A stretch of DNA of 5,235 nt, taken from assembly GCA_021160185.1 (NCBI GenBank), contig JAGHDA010000322.1:1-5235 (forward strand), written 5' to 3'. Below the pieces are notes generated by a model. It was not told where the DNA came from and made no database searches. It saw only the letters and a program-made list of their open reading frames with translations. Of this stretch, positions 1 to 2,979 are shown piece after piece. The translations under genes were made by a program, and so were the position numbers. How positions within the stretch are numbered: the stretch's first letter is position 1; each line of letters opens with the position of its first letter. The DNA is from Verrucomicrobiota bacterium (lineage in GTDB: Bacteria; Verrucomicrobiota; Verrucomicrobiia; Limisphaerales; CAZBKV01).

Positions 1-684
1 AATCGTTCGGACCGGATCAGGCGCGCACTCCAGATCTCCCGGCTTGGGCGTGCGGGCCAAGCGCACGCGGCTCACGGCTTGCACAAATGCTTCGGGCGAA
101 CCTCCCTTCCTGCAAAGCCGGAAACAACGCGCCGCCGCAGCCACGTCGTCGATGTCCGAAGAAGCCATGAAGGCAACGTTCTTCGCGCCCTGCCTGAGGA
201 ACGCCGCGGTGTAAACGAGAAATCCCCCGCTGCCTCCATAGAGAAAATCCACGTAGAGCACCGGCTTGCCCGTCGCCGCAAAGGTCTGCGCCACCCGATT
301 CCAGCAATTCATCTGCCACACCAAGTAACCGTCCGGCGGGTCAGCCTTGTCCGCATCCGCCAATGCCTGGGCTTGTTTCGGGCCGTTGGCCATGGCCGTC
401 TCGAAGACGATCCCGGGACAACGCCGAGCCAGTTCGGCCTGCGCCCATTTCATCACAGGCGCAAAGTTGAACCCCTTGTTCGGCCAATCCGGACCGGTCT
501 GGCGCGGGCCGTGCAAAGCAAAGACGATTTTCACCCGCGTCTTTTCAGACTCGCCGGCCCGAGCAATTCCCGAGAGGCCTGACACTGCCGCCGCGGCAGT
601 CGCCCCGACGCACCCGGTCAAAAACTTCCGCCGGCTCACCAAAGGACATCCGGCGCAGAAAACATCTTTTTTCATTTTCATCAT
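1..684 (-). CDS. Tat-exported protein of unknown family, N-terminal 228 residues (partial)
   Basis: Reading the minus strand from ATG at 684 gives an open frame to the window edge, so the C-terminus is missing. The N-terminus is a twin-arginine signal peptide: basic n-region, S17-R18-R19-K20-F21-L22, an Ala/Gly-rich hydrophobic stretch at about 23-39, and an A-R-A cleavage site near residue 43. The protein is therefore probably exported folded to the periplasm, perhaps with a cofactor or partner. The mature part starts with a beta-strand-like segment (K52-I-V-F-A-L-H58), followed by alternating helix/strand patterning, W123-Q-M-N-C127, a G139-K-P-V-L-Y-V-D146 strand and a Y149-G-G-S-G-G154 turn. 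This suggests a Rossmann-like alpha/beta fold, faintly like the N-terminal domains of L-fucose/L-arabinose isomerases, but I cannot name a family. ATGs at 684, 681 and 675 compete. I chose 684 because AGGAAG lies 7 nt upstream. It lies 278 bp downstream of mnmG on the same strand and is probably transcribed separately. Confidence 0.78.
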   Translation of the reverse strand, partial: MMKMKKDVFCAGCPLVSRRKFLTGCVGATAAAAVSGLSGIARAGESEKTRVKIVFALHGPRQTGPDWPNKGFNFAPVMKWAQAELARRCPGIVFETAMANGPKQAQALADADKADPPDGYLVWQMNCWNRVAQTFAATGKPVLYVDFLYGGSGGFLVYTAAFLRQGAKNVAFMASSDIDDVAAAARCFRLCRKGGSPEAFVQAVSRVRLARTPKPGDLECAPDPVRTI

Positions 685-691
685 CACCTTG

Positions 692-697
692 CTTCCT
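692..697 (-). promoter_or_regulatory. Ribosome binding site of the Tat-exported protein gene
   Basis: On the minus strand, AGGAAG precedes the first of three clustered ATG codons (684, 681, 675) with a 7-nt spacer. A second purine run, AAGG at 687-690, would instead suit the ATG at 675 (11-nt spacer). The better spacing favours 684, but the choice changes the protein by at most three residues and does not affect the signal peptide. Confidence 0.5.
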
Positions 698-798
698 GCT
701 TGTAACTTCTAAGGGGACTCTTCTCTCCCAGGAAACCAGAAATTCTGGAACGAATCAAGCCCGACTTTCGGGGAAACAGATTTGGCCTGAATTTTGAT

Positions 799-822
799 GC
801 CATAGCAATCCTGCTGGATGGC
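799..822. other. Hairpin in mnmG-downstream region
   Basis: GCCAT (799-803) pairs with ATGGC (818-822), and AGCA (804-807) continues the stem with TGCT (812-815). There is a 4-nt loop and a GG bulge at 816-817. On the minus strand it is followed by ATCAAAATT rather than a T-run, so it is not a textbook terminator. Confidence 0.4.
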
Positions 823-865
823 AAACTCCGAAAGATGAAACGTTTGCGAGACAGGGCAGGAGCAG

Positions 866-896
866 GATGGCAGAGCGATTTGCGCGAATCGCCATC
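866..896. other. Inverted repeat downstream of mnmG
   Basis: GATGGC (866-871) pairs exactly with GCCATC (891-896). Inside it, GATT (877-880) can pair with AATC (887-890) around a TGCGCG loop. An alternative pairing uses GCGATT (875-880) with AATCGC (887-892). No T-run follows on either strand. It sits 4 bp from the next inverted repeat, so the two could form adjacent stem-loops in the mnmG 3' untranslated region. Confidence 0.45.
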
Positions 897-900
897 AAGA

Positions 901-931
901 TCGCAACATCCTTTGCAGCAAGGCGTTGCGA
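901..931. other. Strong stem-loop just after mnmG stop codon
   Basis: TCGCAAC (901-907) pairs perfectly with GTTGCGA (925-931). Inside, CCTT (910-913) pairs with AAGG (920-923) around a 6-nt loop, separated from the outer stem by a small internal loop. It begins 31 bp past the mnmG stop on the minus strand, a sensible position for a 3'-end structure or transcript-stabilising element. The minus strand continues TCTTGATGG, so there is no proper U-tract and rho-independent termination is doubtful. Confidence 0.5.
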
Positions 932-962
932 GAGATTCTAAACCTCGGAAGCGCGCAATTGT

Positions 963-2873
963 TCACTGGTTGTTCGCAGGGTTTTCAGAAGGGCTCCGCG
1001 ACTTATTCTGGGCTTCTCCCCGTTTCATCCAAACCATGACTAGGCTCAAGTCCGCGGGGGAAACTCCCGAAATGCGCGAGGCCTGGCCAAGGGTCACCGG
1101 GCGAATCTCTTTCAGCTTCTGGCGCGCTTCAATCCGGAGCCCGGGAATTTGGTCGTAGTCGATCCAGCCGGGGATTTGCTTGCTTTCGAGAGCTCGGAAA
1201 CGTTCCTGATCGGCTGCTTGACGATGGATGTATCCGGCGTACTTGGTCTCGATTTCAATTTTCCGAACCACCTCATCCGGCAGGCTCGGATCGGCTTCGG
1301 GAAGATGGCGGTAACGGATCTCCGGGCGGCGAAGCAGTTCTGCGAGCGATTTGCCGTCCCGACGGAGGGAATGGAGCCGAGCCAGCTCTTGGTCCATAAG
1401 GCGGCGTTTCTCTAAGAACCTTTCGTGCCTTTCTCGGGGCAACAATCCAATTTCGAACCCGATCGACGCGAGTCGATCCTCCGCGTTGTCCTGCCGGAGG
1501 AGAAGGCGGTACTCGGCTCGGGAGGTAAACATCCGGTAGGGTTCATTTGTTCCCTTTGTGACCAGATCGTCGATGAGGACCCCGATGTAAGCCTGATCTC
1601 GACGGAGAATGAGGGGGGATTTTCCCTGGAGCTTGCGCACAGCGTTGACGCCCGCGATCAAGCCCTGAGCGGCGGCCTCCTCATAGCCGGAAGTGCCGTT
1701 GATCTGCCCGGCAAGATAGAGGCCTTCACAAACCTTCGTTTCAAGGGAGGGCTGGAGTTGGGTAGGGGGGACATAATCGTATTCCACCGCGTAAGCGGGG
1801 CGCATGATCTCGGCGCGCTCGCAGCCGATGATAGTTCGAACCATGGCGATTTGGAGCTCGTAAGGGAGGCTTGTGGAAAAACCATTGACATAGATTTCCT
1901 CGGTCTCCCATCCCTCGGGTTCGAAAAAAAGCTGGTGCTGAAGCTTGTCAGCAAACCGAACCACTTTGTCCTCGATGGAGGGGCAATACCGAGGGCCCGT
2001 GCCCTGGATGACGCCTGCGTAAAGAGGAGAGAGATGAAGGTTTTCCCGGATGATCCGCGCCGTTTCAGGCGTGGTGTAGGAAATATAGCAAGGCAACTGG
2101 CATCCGATCCTGGCAAGGAGAGAGCCCTTAAGATAGCGACGGCCTTCGGAATGTTCCACGTGGAACATCGCCGGATCATGCCAATGGCTGAAATACGGAG
2201 GCGGCTCATCCCCTGGCTGCTCCTGCATTTTGGTGAAATCGATGCTCCGACGGAGCAGCCGCGGCGGGGTTCCGGTCTTGAACCGGCCCAATTTCAACCC
2301 CAACGCCTCCAGCGAGGCGGAAAGCTCCTCCGCAGCGCCCTCCCCTGCCCGACCGCCTCGAATCTTTGCCTCCCCGATATGCATCAACCCCCTGAGGAAC
2401 GTCCCGGAAGTCACCACTACCGCCCTGCCCTCATAACGAATTCCCAGCTCTGTCTCTACCCCTCTTGCTTTGCCTTTCTCCGTCCAAATCGCCGTGCATC
2501 GCCCCTGCCGCACATCCAGGCGCTCCTGGCGTTCGCACACCCATTTCATCCGAAATTGATACGCCTTCTTGTCGCACTGCGCCCGGCCCGCTTGAACCGA
2601 CGGCCCTTTCCGGGTGTTCAACATCCGAAACTGAATGCCGGTCATGTCCGTGTTGAGCCCAATCTCCCCCCCAAGCGCGTCGATCTCCCGAACGAGGTGC
2701 CCCTTCGCCAATCCGCCCACCGCCGGGTTGCAGGACATTTGGGCGATCATATCCAGGTTCATGGTAAGAAGGAGCGTCTCCGCGCCCATCCGCGCCGCCG
2801 CCAACGCCGCTTCCACGCCCGCGTGGCCCCCGCCGACCACGATCACATCATATTTTTTCGGATAACTCCTCAT
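963..2873 (-). CDS. mnmG: MnmG (GidA), FAD-dependent tRNA U34 carboxymethylaminomethyl modification enzyme
   Basis: This complete gene encodes 636 residues, close to the family norm of about 620-630. MnmG works in the cytoplasm with the GTPase MnmE to install the (carboxymethyl)aminomethyl group at C5 of wobble uridine 34 in certain tRNAs, using FAD, NADH and methylene-tetrahydrofolate. Visible signatures are the FAD-binding G14-G-G-H-A-G19, M46-S-C-N-P-A-V-G-G with conserved C48, T200-G-T-P-P-R205, G293-P-R-Y-C-P-S-I-E with conserved C297, G389-Q-I-N-G-T-S-G-Y-E-E-A-A-A-Q-G, E444-P-Y-R-M-F-T-S-R-A-E-Y-R, and the C-terminal G596-Q-A-S-R-I-S-G-V-S-P-A-D motif. The frame stays open upstream, but family similarity begins at the ATG at 2873 (M-R-S-Y-P-K-K-Y-D-V-I-V-V-G-G-G), so the 92-residue extension is rejected. 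No strong Shine-Dalgarno sequence precedes this ATG. Residues 230-260 form a loop about 18 residues longer than in E. coli and contain M-F-H-V-E-H, encoded by a parS site. The stop is TGA at 963-965. Confidence 0.98.
   Translation of the reverse strand: MRSYPKKYDVIVVGGGHAGVEAALAAARMGAETLLLTMNLDMIAQMSCNPAVGGLAKGHLVREIDALGGEIGLNTDMTGIQFRMLNTRKGPSVQAGRAQCDKKAYQFRMKWVCERQERLDVRQGRCTAIWTEKGKARGVETELGIRYEGRAVVVTSGTFLRGLMHIGEAKIRGGRAGEGAAEELSASLEALGLKLGRFKTGTPPRLLRRSIDFTKMQEQPGDEPPPYFSHWHDPAMFHVEHSEGRRYLKGSLLARIGCQLPCYISYTTPETARIIRENLHLSPLYAGVIQGTGPRYCPSIEDKVVRFADKLQHQLFFEPEGWETEEIYVNGFSTSLPYELQIAMVRTIIGCERAEIMRPAYAVEYDYVPPTQLQPSLETKVCEGLYLAGQINGTSGYEEAAAQGLIAGVNAVRKLQGKSPLILRRDQAYIGVLIDDLVTKGTNEPYRMFTSRAEYRLLLRQDNAEDRLASIGFEIGLLPRERHERFLEKRRLMDQELARLHSLRRDGKSLAELLRRPEIRYRHLPEADPSLPDEVVRKIEIETKYAGYIHRQAADQERFRALESKQIPGWIDYDQIPGLRIEARQKLKEIRPVTLGQASRISGVSPADLSLVMVWMKRGEAQNKSRSPSENPANNQ
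2152..2167. promoter_or_regulatory. parS: parS centromere-like site (ParB-binding palindrome) inside mnmG
   Basis: The sequence TGTTCCACGTGGAACA is a perfect 16-bp palindrome, extending to 18 bp with flanking A and T (2151-2168). It matches the widely conserved chromosomal parS consensus (TGTTNCACGTGNAACA). At such sites ParB loads, slides as a CTP-dependent clamp and, with ParA and SMC, segregates newly replicated origins. It lies wholly in the mnmG reading frame and encodes M236-F-H-V-E-H241 in a non-conserved insertion, so the protein tolerates it. parS sites cluster near oriC, as mnmG often does, which supports the call. No parA or parB is visible in this window. Confidence 0.88.
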
Positions 2874-2979
2874 TCCGATTTTCGCTCTGCATCCCCTACC
2901 CTTCCCCTTACTGTAGAACTCTCCCCCTGCTTCGGAAACTCCCCTTTTCCTTTCCCGTTCTTGCGCTACTCTACTTCCC
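2874..2979. promoter_or_regulatory. Divergent intergenic promoter region of mnmG and helicase gene
   Basis: This 106-bp spacer separates the mnmG start (minus) from the helicase start (plus), so both genes must be initiated from here or from inside the opposite gene. The plus strand is very rich in C and T (several CCCCT and CCTTTTCC runs). The mnmG-sense strand is correspondingly purine-rich, including AAGGGGAAGGGTAGGGG just upstream of an out-of-frame ATG at 2892. No inverted repeat resembling an operator stands out. Confidence 0.55.
2910..2938 (-). promoter_or_regulatory. Candidate sigma-70-type promoter for mnmG
   Basis: On the minus strand, TTTCCG (complement of 2933-2938, three of six matches to the -35 consensus) is followed after exactly 17 nt by TACAGT (complement of 2910-2915, four of six matches to the -10 consensus). 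A start near 2903 would leave a short leader before the mnmG ATG at 2873. The match is weak and rests on position and spacing. Confidence 0.28.

Larger units (their letters stand above)
685..962. other. Intergenic region between mnmG and the Tat-exported protein gene
   Basis: This 278-bp stretch lies 3' of mnmG and 5' of the exported-protein gene, both on the minus strand. It holds three hairpins (799-822, 866-896, 901-931), listed separately, and a short palindrome CCAGAAATTCTGG (736-748). None of the hairpins is followed by a clear T-tract on the minus strand, so no intrinsic terminator is called. A poor promoter candidate for the downstream gene has TTGATT as -35 (complement of 754-759), 17 nt of spacing and TTTCCT as -10. 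I do not regard it as convincing. I see no coding sequence of its own here. Confidence 0.7.

Noticed and set aside
608..619. Lipobox-like L22-T-G-C25 in the Tat signal peptide, suggesting a lipoprotein
   Set aside because: The cysteine comes directly after the twin-arginine motif and before the hydrophobic stretch, whereas a true lipobox follows it. Cleavage at A-R-A near residue 43 fits better.
736..748. Short palindrome CCAGAAATTCTGG as an operator upstream of the exported-protein gene
   Set aside because: A single 6-bp arm pair with a 1-nt centre is not distinctive, and no clear promoter overlaps it.
835..1158. 107-codon plus-strand open frame spanning the intergenic region and the mnmG 3' end
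   Set aside because: Two thirds of it is antisense to mnmG. It has no ribosome binding site and no recognisable protein pattern.
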